Source: Mesorhabditis belari (taxonomy: Eukaryota > Nematoda > Chromadorea > Rhabditida > Rhabditidae). From it: a DNA stretch of 64,000 nt. Location of the stretch: contig CAUEEP010000861.1 in NCBI GenBank assembly GCA_958450365.1, positions 62,001 through 126,000 on the forward strand. Reading direction: 5' to 3'. Positions within the stretch are counted from its first letter, which is position 1. Each line of letters opens with the position of its first letter. Positions 25,201 to 34,125 of this stretch are shown here, in pieces. A program made the translations under genes and the position numbers. The notes under the pieces were generated by a model. It did not search any database. It was not told where the DNA came from and saw only the letters and a list, made by a program, of their open reading frames with translations.

Positions 25201-28200
25201 TTGGCTGTCAAAGGCTAAATTCTATTTTGTGCTCTCGTTCATTTCTATTTTGCACTCGATCCTGTCGCATTTTCCTCCAAATTGGCAAAAATTTGATTTT
25301 TTTGGAGTCTTCTTGGGTCGGTAATTCCTCACATTCTCTTGCCGTGCTTTTCAATTTCTTGTGTCACATTGAGCGCTTTTCGCAAAATTAACGATAAATC
25401 TTATAAAATTTGTCGGTTTCTGTCAGCAAAACTCATCTTCGATTTATTTTTTTGTAAAACGATGAACGCAGCCAACTCTTGTTATCCCATGTTGTTGTTA
25501 TTAATTGTTATTAAATCCCATTTTGTTATTAATTATCTTTTAGCTTTCGCTTCTTGTTGAAAGCATAACCTTTCTGAGTCAGTTAAGTAGGTATGAAGTT
25601 GACTTTTCACGGCAGAACGACTATCCTGTTACCAGAAAGGATGTGTTTCGATTTGTAAACACAAAGAACATCTTGAAACAAGTTCAGTAAATTATTTTAT
25701 GTTTAGGAAACGGTGATCGATGATATCCCGACTCCACCGCCGCACGCCAAACCACGAGAGAGTCTAGTTGGAGCAGTGGCACAAATTGGTGGACATGATA
25801 GTGAAGGTTTGTTTTGTATGCTAATTTTATGTTAATATGTTTTTATCTATTCCCAACGTTATTAAATATCTTATTCTTTAGTTATCGAGACGAAAACCTC
25901 ACCTTTCCAACGAGAATCCGACTCCAGAATATCAAGGCACATGCTTCAGGTGAATTTTAGCCATAGAAAACTTGTTAAATGATGCTATTCAACTAAAATA
26001 ATGATTAAATATCATAATTTACAAGATTTATAATAATTTAACATTTATTTTAGTTGAATCGCATAATTTAAAAGAATTTCTCAAAACTCTCACTAACCTT
26101 TTTCGAAACTTCTCTAAAAGAGCCCATTACTCCCGCGATTTTCTCGCCGAATTAGGCAGCGAAAGTGAAATTTTTTTGACGAAATATTTTGCCAGGGAAC
26201 CACTCAACAGACAACTCATCAAACTGGATCCATGATATATTGTAAGTTTTGCAATTTTTGCTAAGTTAAACGATTTTGATCTGATAATTTTAGCAAACGG
26301 TGGCCGAGCAACGCTTGCCGACGATCAAGCCAGAGCCGCCGCTGAAGGAGTTTTCCAGGTTCGGTTATCAAATTAAGTTAATAATATACATATCTAATAG
26401 TTTATACTATTAAATTAATATCTCGGATATTTAAAGTCTATGATTAGCACATTCACGACAAAGTCACTTTTGGCTTGGCTGCCGTTCCGGACGACCGCTA
26501 TCTAGCTGTAGACCTGAAAATTTGTAACCTGAGGTATTCTGGGATGGAGAATCTGAATCCGTTATTACTTTTTGAGCAACTTGCAGTTCTGAGCCAATAC
26601 GGTCATCACAAACTCTTTAAAAACTTGGGTAATTAAATCAAACTAGGCAGAAAAAGACGAAACCAAATTTAGGTTTTGTCCTTTATCACTAGAGGCCGCG
26701 TGCCAGAAGCGCGATTACGTAAACGTGAAAATTTTCACGCTTTTGTAATCGCGCACCTTTAGGCACACAGCCCTGGATGCGTGGTTGCATTTGGGTAACC
26801 GAATAAAAGCTTGAAAAATATAGCAGTTTGCTTTAAAAGCTAATAACGGATTCGAATTCCTCATCCGCAAAAACCCCTGATTGCAAATTTTTAGCCCAAT
26901 CGGCCTCAAAAAAAGTGCTAAATCCACGTACGGCCCACCGGTGGGCCGTATCGGCGCGAATGCGTTAATTGCAAGTTCTATTACATTTCCAGCCTCATCA
27001 CGCTGGGCGAGTCGACGCGAACGGGGAGCGCCTCTCTCAACAATATTCGGTTGTCGTGAAAAAACCGACCGTTCCACAACATGGATCGAGGTAAGATGAA
27101 CGGGTGCTTTTTCGTTTTCCTCCCAAAATTAAATGCAAATTTCCGGGAAAGGCTTTGCCTATTATGCTGTAGCACGGGAAACGGGGAAAAGCGGAAAAAT
27201 ACCGATAAATGCTTTACTTATATGTTCTATAACATATAAGTAAAGCATTTATCTATTTAAAGTTTGTAAGTTTGTATTGACTTTGTAAGTTCTATTTAAG
27301 GATTTAAAACAGTTCTTGATACAAGGATTAATTCCAGATATGAAAACCTCACCGCTGCTGGTGGAATGGTGTCTGATTCGGTGACATTGAGAGAGACGAG
27401 TGGGAGAACGATTAGAAGGTTGGATCAGTACAAACAGAATCAATTGCTTAATACCGTAAATGCTGTATTAGAATGACACCTCACTTAATATCACTTAATA
27501 GTTTTTTGGAAGTATTGCATTATAGCACCCCGACCCCCTGGGGGTATGTTAGTATTACCTCCCACCAAACATTGCATTATCGCCCCCCACCTTTCTTTTT
27601 GGTGGAGGAGGGGGGCGATAATGCCTCTGCAAAGTCGCCCCCACTTTGCCGTTCAAAAGCTTGTCGATCTATTGACTGACAAGCTTTTGAACGGCAAATA
27701 TCAAAGAATAAGTCATGTCATGCAAATTTGACCGTTCCCCTGCCGTTGCCCGTGCGAGGCTATCCTTGTAGTGGACCTTCTATTTACCTAGGCTTTTTAT
27801 AGTACATCGAAGTTCAGAGGTACCAACCTCTGGCCAGAATCGCTGCTTGGCCGGATTTGCACATATTTTAAAGAATTTCCCGCTTTGTATTTACTCATTT
27901 TTGCTGTTTGTTAAGAAATAGAATTATTTGGGGCATTTCACATCAGAAGATTCTCAAAAATTTTGAAATTTTGAAAGCCAATAGTTAAATTCCCTGAAAC
28001 CTGAGCAGAGCAGCGATACTTTTTGTGATCCGTAGTGGAAATTTGAGTGAAAAATAAAACGACACTCTCTAATAGAATGATACCCTAGGGGATATTGAAA
28101 AATAGAATGACAGGTCATTCTAATACAGCATTTACGGTATTTATAGAACAACCTATGAATCCTCCAACTCAGGGCGATTTTCAGAGATGCCTACAACTCA

Positions 28201-31200
28201 GCTGATGTGCGAGTTGATGATGAAATGGCGCGAAGAGATGAGATGCTGAGAAGAGTTGGATTTTAAAATAACATCCAGAACTTGATAATTGCTATTTAAT
28301 AAAAATCATTCACCTAAATGAGTTGAAATTGTAATTTTTCAACTCATTTGCAGACTACCGAGGACGTGCAACGTGACAGTTATGTGGAGAGAATGGCTCC
28401 ATCAAGGGTTAGACCCGTGCCAACCCCAAGAAATGGTTCAAACCCAAACACTCCACAAATTCACTCAGCACAACAAAATGTCAACACCACAACTATGACA
28501 AGATCAGAACAAAATCTAAGACGATGGGGAGATGAGATTCCAACGTATCCAGAGAGATACCCGGATCCGACGCAAGACGTGAGAAAAGTTACATGAAGTT
28601 TAAATCTTTCAGTTTTTACTTGATAAGTTTTATTTGGTATCCTTTTCAGCCCAACTATGAACCTCAGCACATTGCCGAGCCTGAGGATGATACGGATGAT
28701 TGGAGTGAACAAGGACCGAATGGGAAACGAATGGTTGTAAGTCTAATGGGTTCAATGCTGACCACTCTTGGCTAGTTGACTTTATTACTGAAATAAAATT
28801 AATGCTCTTGTACTTATTAGTCAGTAAAGCCAAGAAATTGTAGTATGGAAATGGAGTTAGGCGCTCCTATGTGAGTTTTGCCTAATCTCACTCCTCAGCT
28901 CATTGGAAAGAGCTGTTTTTATTATAAAGTTCTTACAAGTTATAAAGCTTAGTATGGCATAAATCTTACTACTAATGAGACTTACTTTAGACAGACACAA
29001 CAACGACAACGACGCGAGTGCACGAGAGAAGACAAGGCCACTCACCCGATCTCAGCCCACACAACGATCCTAGAAGCCCCACAAATCATGGTAGGAATCA
29101 AGTTCCCTTTAAAATAGTTAAATCCAAACTCAGATTTGAATCGAACCTATCCTGAATACCAGGATCAATCAAAAGGTAAACCTTTTGTCTACCCTAGCTT
29201 CAGCACTATGTACAGGGTGACCCATAACATGTGTTACGTCTTATGAATGAAGGCAAATTAAGTCAAAAATGTGTCAGATTACTTAAAAGTTTGTTATAAT
29301 TTCATTTTTAGAACATTTTTACACTTATATTCCAATTTTTAGCTCAATCTGTCGGCTATAAGAAAAATTAGGACGCTTTTATTTACGAAGCTTCTAATGA
29401 CCCTAATTTTTCTTATAGCCGATCGATTGTGCTAAAAATTGAAATATAAGTGTAAAAATGTTATGAAAATGAAATCATAACAAACTTCAAGCAATCCGAC
29501 ATATCTTAGGCTTAATTTGCCTTCATCTAAGGTGTAACACATGTTATGGGCCACCCTATAAAAAAGCACGGCTATCCCCATTTTTAGACCCCGAAAGAAA
29601 TCGTTTACTTCAAGTTGAAAACCCTTGGGCACAACCACCGAAAAGAGACGCTGAAGCGAATCGAAGGAAAAATGTTGCCAAGAGGTAGGAGGTGTAGAAT
29701 TCGAAAGTCGAACAGCATTAGATCTTCTCGAAACGAGCTGACAAACTATTAGGTTTAATACTAAATCTTTCACCCAGATTCATTTTCAAATTAAATAATT
29801 CTCAAGCTACCAAATGAAATACGGTTTTTTCATTAGATAGCCCAATCATTTCTCTTGCAAATAACTTTTAAAAGTTTCTGAAAAGCTTTATTTTGAAGGT
29901 TTTTCATTAGCAAGAAGCCGTGTGTTCAAAAAAGATAAGATCGGATGATGCGATTTGGCCCGTTTTACCAATGTAACCTATTTTAATGACAAAATAAAAA
30001 AGATAGCGCACAAAAAGTTAGGTTTACAACCAAATTTTCAGAGTAATCCGTTTAGCGGTTTTCTTTATGTGTTCGTTTAGCGTTTTTCTTTTCAATGTTT
30101 AAAAAAATGCCAGTTTTCGTTCTCGCAGATTATTCTAAAATACTAAGAAGATGTTTAAAAATCTCTGGAACGGCAGAGTGCGCATTCGGCTTAAAATCTT
30201 AGTGACAGGAAAGTCACAGGAATCTCAGTGACAATAAAGTCACTATTATATTATAGATTCCCGTGACTTTTTTTGTCACTAAGATTCTTAGGAGAATAGA
30301 GCCGGGAGAATTAGGCGATAACCTAAGAGTCACGTGGTTCTGTGAGCCATAGCCTAGGAAAATATAGGTGGAAGGGTAAAAGGTGGAAGACTTAGTGCTT
30401 AACCTAATAAATACTGTACTGGTTTTGTTAGCAAGTCTATGCAGTTCACAACCAGATTCCTGGAAAAGACAAACTTTTGAGCAAGTAAACCAAGCTGAAG
30501 TGAGCAACTTTACAGTAAGCTGCTTGTATTAGATAAGTAACAGGTGTAGGAGTAAGCTGTAAACTTTATCAATTACATTTGCAAGGCTATTGAAGCTTTA
30601 GAATGAGCTACGTTACATTTACTCCTAGGATTCAATCCCCACTCCTGAAATCTACTTTTTCTTACCAATTCCTTTGCTTCTTTATTACTAATACACGTGG
30701 TTCTGATTTTCAAGTAGGGCGGAAGCTCACGGTTCTGAAGACCCGGCATTTCCTTCTTTCTTTCTTCCTTTCTTCTTCCTTTCTTCTTCCTTTCTTGTTC
30801 CCTTTTGTATTTCCTTCTTTTTCTTGTCAAGTTAAGGTAACGGATAGCTCAGTGGTTTGAGCAATTGCTAATTGTCAATGAAAGATCGCCAATTCTCGAT
30901 GAAAGATCGAGGGTTCAATCCCCGCTCCTAAAGTCTACTTTTTCTTGTCAAATTCATCACTTCTTTACTACCAGACTTCTTTACTTACTAAACTTTAGAC
31001 TTCACGATCGTACCTCATACTATTTCGGTGACGAATACCCACGCTGGAAGTTGAAATTCTTTTTCTCAGTGTGCATTCCGATTTCACTTGCAATTTTGCT
31101 AATCGCTGCCTTGATTTTCTTACTAATAACGTTTGATGGAAAAATTGGGATAAGAGATCTTTTGAAAAAATGGTTGTGCTTGTGAGACTAATCTTCACGA

Positions 31201-31435
31201 GTTAGCTCTAACTACCTCATTGAGTGGCAAATGATCCATTTTAGTAAGAAGTGTGGTACGAGAAAACCAGTGTTATCAAATATCACTAACACTTTTCAGA
31301 AGTCCGCTCAGCCTTGAAGGAATCCGATGTTGTCCACCAAATATTCTCTGTATTTTGTGTCTAATCGTGGCTCCACTGTTCTTGGTTATCGTCATCCTCA
31401 CACTAATCATTTGTGGAATCGCCAAATTGCACTGA
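16269..31435 (+). CDS. Large membrane protein with degenerate GTPase-like head, proline-rich middle and two C-terminal TM helices
   Basis: 29 exons join in frame (3849 nt, 1282 aa): 16269-16374, 16633-16772, 16814-16923, 17923-18055, 18095-18254, 18946-19374, 20477-20825, 20864-20978, 21170-21261, 22769-22863, 23258-23367, 24186-24254, 24307-24608, 24648-24734, 24828-24906, 24995-25102, 25707-25806, 25882-25949, 26196-26241, 26294-26358, 26993-27090, 27338-27455, 28354-28578, 28650-28736, 28991-29090, 29134-29175, 29588-29684, 30999-31181, 31300-31435. An in-frame TAA precedes the ATG. Residues 40-210 resemble a P-loop GTPase: VVLLLGASNTKKC (weak Walker A, residues 44-56), NYFYGVNLESD, VIDTPGVG (109-116) and NIVLLISDSDG. 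Then come a PPPPP-rich stretch, TTTTETVTT-type low complexity, a 17-residue repeat x4, disordered S/T/P/R-rich sequence, and two hydrophobic helices (FFFSVCIPISLAILLIAALI and CILCLIVAPLFLVIVILTL) ending IAKLH. I do not recognise the family. Weakest junctions: donors at 24609 and 27456, acceptors at 24185 and 24994. Confidence 0.75.
17048..17637. mobile_element. MITE with CAGGGTGGCCGAAAAGTT termini
   Basis: Inverted ends CAGGGTGGCCG...AAGTT and AACTTTCCGGCCACCCCG are flanked by TA on both sides, as expected for Tc1/mariner-type target duplication. About 590 bp, non-coding, inside intron 3 of the large gene. Confidence 0.7.
18318..18751. mobile_element. Palindromic MITE with nested inverted arms
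   Basis: Outer ends CAGGATGATCGCGAATTC and GAATTCGCG-type sequence (reverse strand) pair and are flanked by TA. An inner pair (18428-18490 versus 18588-18651, about 65-nt arms including ACTCATTTTACAAGCTC) makes almost the whole 434 bp foldable. Intron 5 of the large gene. Confidence 0.75.
18961..19385 (+). other. Proline-rich segment of the large protein (part of exon 6)
   Basis: Exon 6 encodes DDSLKEYLRENYWKMSEKNF, an end-of-head helix candidate, then threonine-rich and proline-rich tracts (FPPPPPSDSD, PAVPPAPPG) continuing into exon 7 (PPPPPPPPRPPPPP, PPGSGPPTPP). Such tracts commonly bind profilin, SH3 or WW partners; no partner can be inferred here. Confidence 0.6.
19420..20387. mobile_element. 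TA-flanked element with CCGTATTTATTCTAATAGAAG termini
   Basis: The left end CCGTATTTATTCTAAT (19420) and right end ATTAGAATAAATATGG (to 20387) are inverted and each flanked by TA. A mariner MITE has inserted into the left terminal repeat, splitting it at CTAATA^GAAGACC. Intron 6 of the large gene. A related end (AATAGAATAAATATGGTA) lies at about 17842. Confidence 0.65.
19437..20008. mobile_element. Mariner-type MITE (TTAGGTTGGCCCATAAGTC termini)
   Basis: Ends TTAGGTTGGCCCATAAGTCT and AGACTTATGGGCTAATCTAA match the TTAGGTTGGC..TAAGT termini known for mariner elements. A TA duplication is visible on both sides. Nested inside the element above. It shares internal ACGCTCTATCTTTTATTTAT-like sequence with the copy at 51034-51530. 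Confidence 0.8.
22456..22684. mobile_element. MITE family 2, copy 2
   Basis: The CCCCTTTGCCATTGGCAATC left arm, the central GTACCAATCGACAGAGAAAG, and a right arm with AATGGCAAGAGGGGCGGG. It ends 85 bp before exon 10 of the large gene (intron 9) and is more diverged than the other copies. Confidence 0.75.
23466..24150. mobile_element. MITE with very long (about 220 bp) inverted repeats
   Basis: Ends CAGGGTGCCCAGAAATAACC and GGTTATTTCTGGTCACCCTG are flanked by TA. The arms continue inward for about 220 bp (for example AAGAACAGTGGCTTCAGAGG on the right matches the complement of the left). Non-coding, intron 11 of the large gene, ending 35 bp before exon 12. Confidence 0.85.
24400..24603 (+). 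repeat. Four identical 51-bp coding repeats
   Basis: Four back-to-back copies of a 51-bp unit encode the 17-residue peptide ENIGYGATPSGGNARYS inside exon 13 of the large gene. The copies appear identical at the DNA level, which points to very recent expansion or ongoing homogenisation. Each unit also contains ACAGTGAGAA, which resembles a splice donor. Confidence 0.95.
26709..26754. repeat. Near-palindrome GCGCGATTAC...GTAATCGCGC
   Basis: Ten-base outer arms plus an inner perfect palindrome CGTGAAAATTTTCACG lie in intron 20 of the large gene. The surrounding 26690-26980 block looks like an inserted repeat, with a second palindrome at 26929-26950. Confidence 0.75.
26929..26950. repeat. Perfect 22-bp palindrome (TACGGCCCACC and its complement)
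   Basis: The half-site TACGGCCCACC is followed directly by its reverse complement with no loop. It lies 42 bp upstream of exon 21 of the large gene, in a locally GC-rich block. Perfect short palindromes can be protein-binding sites or element centres; nothing selects between these. Confidence 0.8.
27204..27253. repeat. Perfect hairpin, 23-nt arms
   Basis: Arms of 23 nt beginning GATAAATGCTTTACTTATAT and the exact reverse complement surround a 4-nt loop CTAT, in intron 21 of the large gene. Confidence 0.85.
27454..28137. mobile_element. TA-flanked element with CCGTAAATGCTGTATTAGAA termini
   Basis: The left end CCGTAAATGCTGTATTAGAA and right end TTCTAATACAGCATTTACGG are perfect inverted repeats (about 25 bp) flanked by TA. 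The interior has a GGGGGCGATAATG/CATTATCGCCCC foldback (27575-27630) and an AAGCTTTTGAACGGCAAA inverted pair. No transposase. The left terminus overlaps the donor of exon 22 of the large gene. Confidence 0.85.
28185..28266 (+). other. Optional exon of the large gene
   Basis: An open stretch after a good TTTTCAG acceptor encodes AYNSADVRVDDEMARRDEML and reaches TAA at 28264-28266. It fits the gene only if exon 22 uses an upstream donor at 27419 (phase 2). If its own donor at 28255 (GTTGGA) is used, the frame continues into the 28354 exon. If not, the protein ends here without its membrane segments. The main model skips it. Confidence 0.45.
29213..29558. mobile_element. Palindromic MITE (CAGGGTGACCCATAACATG termini)
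   Basis: Left CAGGGTGACCCATAACATGT and right ACATGTTATGGGCCACCCT are inverted, and complementarity runs almost to the middle (CTATAAGAAAAATTAGG against CCCTAATTTTTCTTATAG). About 346 bp, intron 27 of the large gene. Confidence 0.85.
30198..30283. repeat. Imperfect hairpin with 28-nt arms
   Basis: CTTAGTGACAGGAAAGTCAC... pairs with ...GTGACTTTTTTTGTCACTAAG. The repeated GTGACA/TGTCAC units make several registers possible. Intron 28 of the large gene. Confidence 0.6.
30600..30980 (+). repeat. tRNA-like repeats flanking a pyrimidine tract
   Basis: A tRNA-like head at about 30840-30930 (GGATAGCTCAGTGGTTTGAG as box A, GAGGGTTCAATCCCCGCTCC as box B) and a partial copy of its 3' part at about 30628-30665 flank a (TTTCTTCC)n pyrimidine tract at about 30745-30820. 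The head contains a GAAAGATCG duplication that disrupts a normal cloverleaf, so it is taken as a retroposed pseudo-tRNA. Intron 28 of the large gene. Confidence 0.5.
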
Positions 31436-33159
31436 TTCAGGTTAATTCGCATTCAAAGACTTGTTCTTTGAGGCTGTTCTTTGAGGCGTACTTTGTATTC
31501 AAAAGCGTAAACGCACACTTTCTAATTGGCTGTTTGTTTTCTTGTGCTGTTTTCATTGATTTTTGAAGTCCATTGAGCAAAAGCAACCATGCACTCTGCC
31601 AAAAAGAGAGCGTTTAGATTTTGGGCAAAAAGTACAAGACAAAAAGCAAATCTAGTTTCATAACCAAAAACTATTCACAACTAGGTTTTTACTCTACTTA
31701 ATAAGTATTAGGTCAAGTTATGAGTGATAACACTTTATCAAATTCACTTTTCTCAATGAATAATCAACCAATCGACTGGCGGTTTATTTTATCAGAAGCC
31801 TTATTGGCCTTTAACAAAATGCTCAATAAAATTTTATAAAAAGCTCTTATTTGTAGTTTGTTTATGAGACAAGAAATTGGGTACCCAAAAATGAAACCAA
31901 ACTGAAGTTGCGATTTGACCACTTTCTGCAGCAGAAACCTATTCTGGTGTCAATAAAAAGAATAGAGCATGAAAAGTTAAGCAAATAGCCAAAATTTTGA
32001 TTCAGTCAGCTTGATTTGGTCAGACGCTTTCTGTATATGCTTAATTTAAGAATGATAAGATACTAATTGTAGAGTAGAAACTAGAAATCCTGTATAACTA
32101 GTAGAAATCCTTATTCTAATTGTAGGATAAGGCTTTTTACTCTAATTTTCTTCTAAGTGAGTCCGAATTTGCTTAAAAGTGCGCTAAAATAAACAAGAGA
32201 TAACTTTTGATAAAACAAATCGCAAGTTGATTATTTAGTTTTTTATTTCTAAAGGAAAATATGGTTAACTGTTATCAAGACTTATGACTTGACCTGAGAT
32301 CTTTTCGACTGAATTCATTTGATGTTAAAGCTTTATAACCGTTTTCAGATCTAACCACAACAATAATGTTTATTGATCCTATCAAAAGCAAAAACTAAAG
32401 CTCTACTTTGGCACCGCTTTATTTAATCATAACATTGATGGCAAAAGTTTGGTGAAAACTTCTGAATTCTTTGAAATTTCAATTAACAACATCTATTTTG
32501 ACTTTAATATCACTTTATTCGAATCTTTTCCATTGAAAAATGTTTCAATGATTAATTTTCAATGCACAACTTTTACTTTTTACTATTGTTACTTTATTAT
32601 TGTACAATCTCTTTCCAAGCCTACTGCTGCCATACATTTAAACAGGATGATTGTGATGATTCTTTGAATAAAATAAACAACCAATCGCAATCAAACAAAA
32701 ATTGCATTGAGCTACAGAACCGACATAAAGGATGACCTTATTAGTAGTAAAACTAACAAAGTCTGGTATGTAAGCTTATGTAGTTTAGATTATTTGTTTA
32801 TCTTTTATTCGTAGATTTAGTTTGCTATGCTAATTTTAAGATGATCAGTGTAGCCGATATGTCAAAATGAAAAAGCTGCACAATATATATTAGTTTGTTA
32901 TCGATAAGTACCGTTTTTTTCAAAAAAACATCGAGTTAATTTCTTCAGCCTAATTCTTTTTCCGTATCGAATGAAGTTACAAAAGTTCCGACCTCGTCGC
33001 AGAATTTTTTGGCTCCGTTCATTTCGCACCTTTTATAGGTAAACCTTGCTTGCGAAACGAATAACGGGCTGTGTTCTAACAGCTAGCTATGTGGTGTGTT
33101 TCTAGCAAATATGATAGTACATTGAATCTGTAAATAGCAAATGTTTTATAGATGACTGC
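31436..33159. other. Intergenic, AT-rich
   Basis: No gene recognised. A block at about 31930-31985 (GTGTCAATAAAAAGAATAGA) resembles internal sequence of the mariner-type MITEs and is probably a relic. Confidence 0.35.
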
Positions 33160-34125
33160 TTTGAGTATTCTCATGTCTCCGTTTGCCATTTATTTCCCGG
33201 CAGCAAACAATTGATTGACCCTGCCAATTTGGCTAGTGCTTTAGAAGAGATAAATGCAGTTAATTATTCCTATTCAATCAGTTAGTCTCAAACACAAATG
33301 TTTCTCCGAAATGTCAAAATAGATCGTCAAAATCTTCATCAAAATAGATAATGAACGATAACAAAGCATGCCAGTCGACTTTTCTGTTGGTATTTATGAT
33401 ATGTCCGAGCTTAAATTAACCGACAGTTTCAAATCGAATGCCCGAACTGCCATTGGTCGACTAGGCGTACGCTTAGGGGATTCCCAATGGCCACTTTTAG
33501 TTCGGATTTAGACGTCTAGTTCGGAACTGCTAGTTTCGATTCGGGCGTGAGATGTATGAAGATTTATGTCTCACACTTGAAATATCCCACAAATGAAAAT
33601 CCTTTTAGTCTGTTGGCCGTCGCTGAAGGTATTTCAAAGCTAATCTTCTCGACAGTTACACATTTCCATGGGTCTGCGATTTCTCGAGAGCTTTGCTGCA
33701 CAAGAAGCAACATGCAGAGACTTACTAGGATATCTACTACTATATAACTCATTACTTTAGCTAGATAACACAATACTATCAGACAATGATTTCAATGAGC
33801 CGGTTCATGGCTGTATCCTTTGATGGCCGATTGTTTCGATTCACTCGCAAATGGCCGTTGCTTCAATTGTTGATTTCATTGGTTCTGGGGATTGGCCTGG
33901 CCTAAGTAAGGCTGTTATTTGTGAATTTCTATTCAGTGGGCTTTGACCCGATCGATTATTATGCAATTCTTTTCTTTCAATTTTTGATGTGCTCACTAGA
34001 TTTGATGACGCAGAGAAAAATGAAAGCGGTATCATAGGTCAAGAACCATTGACTGATTGGATATTATAGCTGAAGAGGACCGGAGAAGTCTCCCGCGCTG
34101 AGAGGCTTTTGATGACGCAGGTTTT
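33160..34125 (+). pseudogene. Serpentine 7TM receptor pseudogene, copy 1
   Basis: Segments parallel the intact receptor at 3822-7540. SPFAIYFPAANN (about 33165) matches APFAIFAPLSND. NPFSLLAVAEGISKLIFSTV (about 33598-33660) matches its IMAVNQSASRLVYAII segment. RFMAVSFDGRLFRFTRKWPL at about 33800 matches the RFFAISFDGLYF region. TGEVSRAERLLMTQ (about 34080-34122) matches SGKTSRSEAFLMMQ. In-frame stops interrupt the third-helix exon (TAG near 33727 and 33763), and the exons for the last two helices are absent. Confidence 0.7.

Noticed and set aside
30840..30930. Candidate functional tRNA gene (GGATAGCTCAGTGG start, GGTTCAATCCCC)
   Set aside because: The spacing between box A and box B includes a duplicated GAAAGATCG stretch, and the arms do not pair as a cloverleaf; a second partial copy nearby indicates a dispersed repeat.
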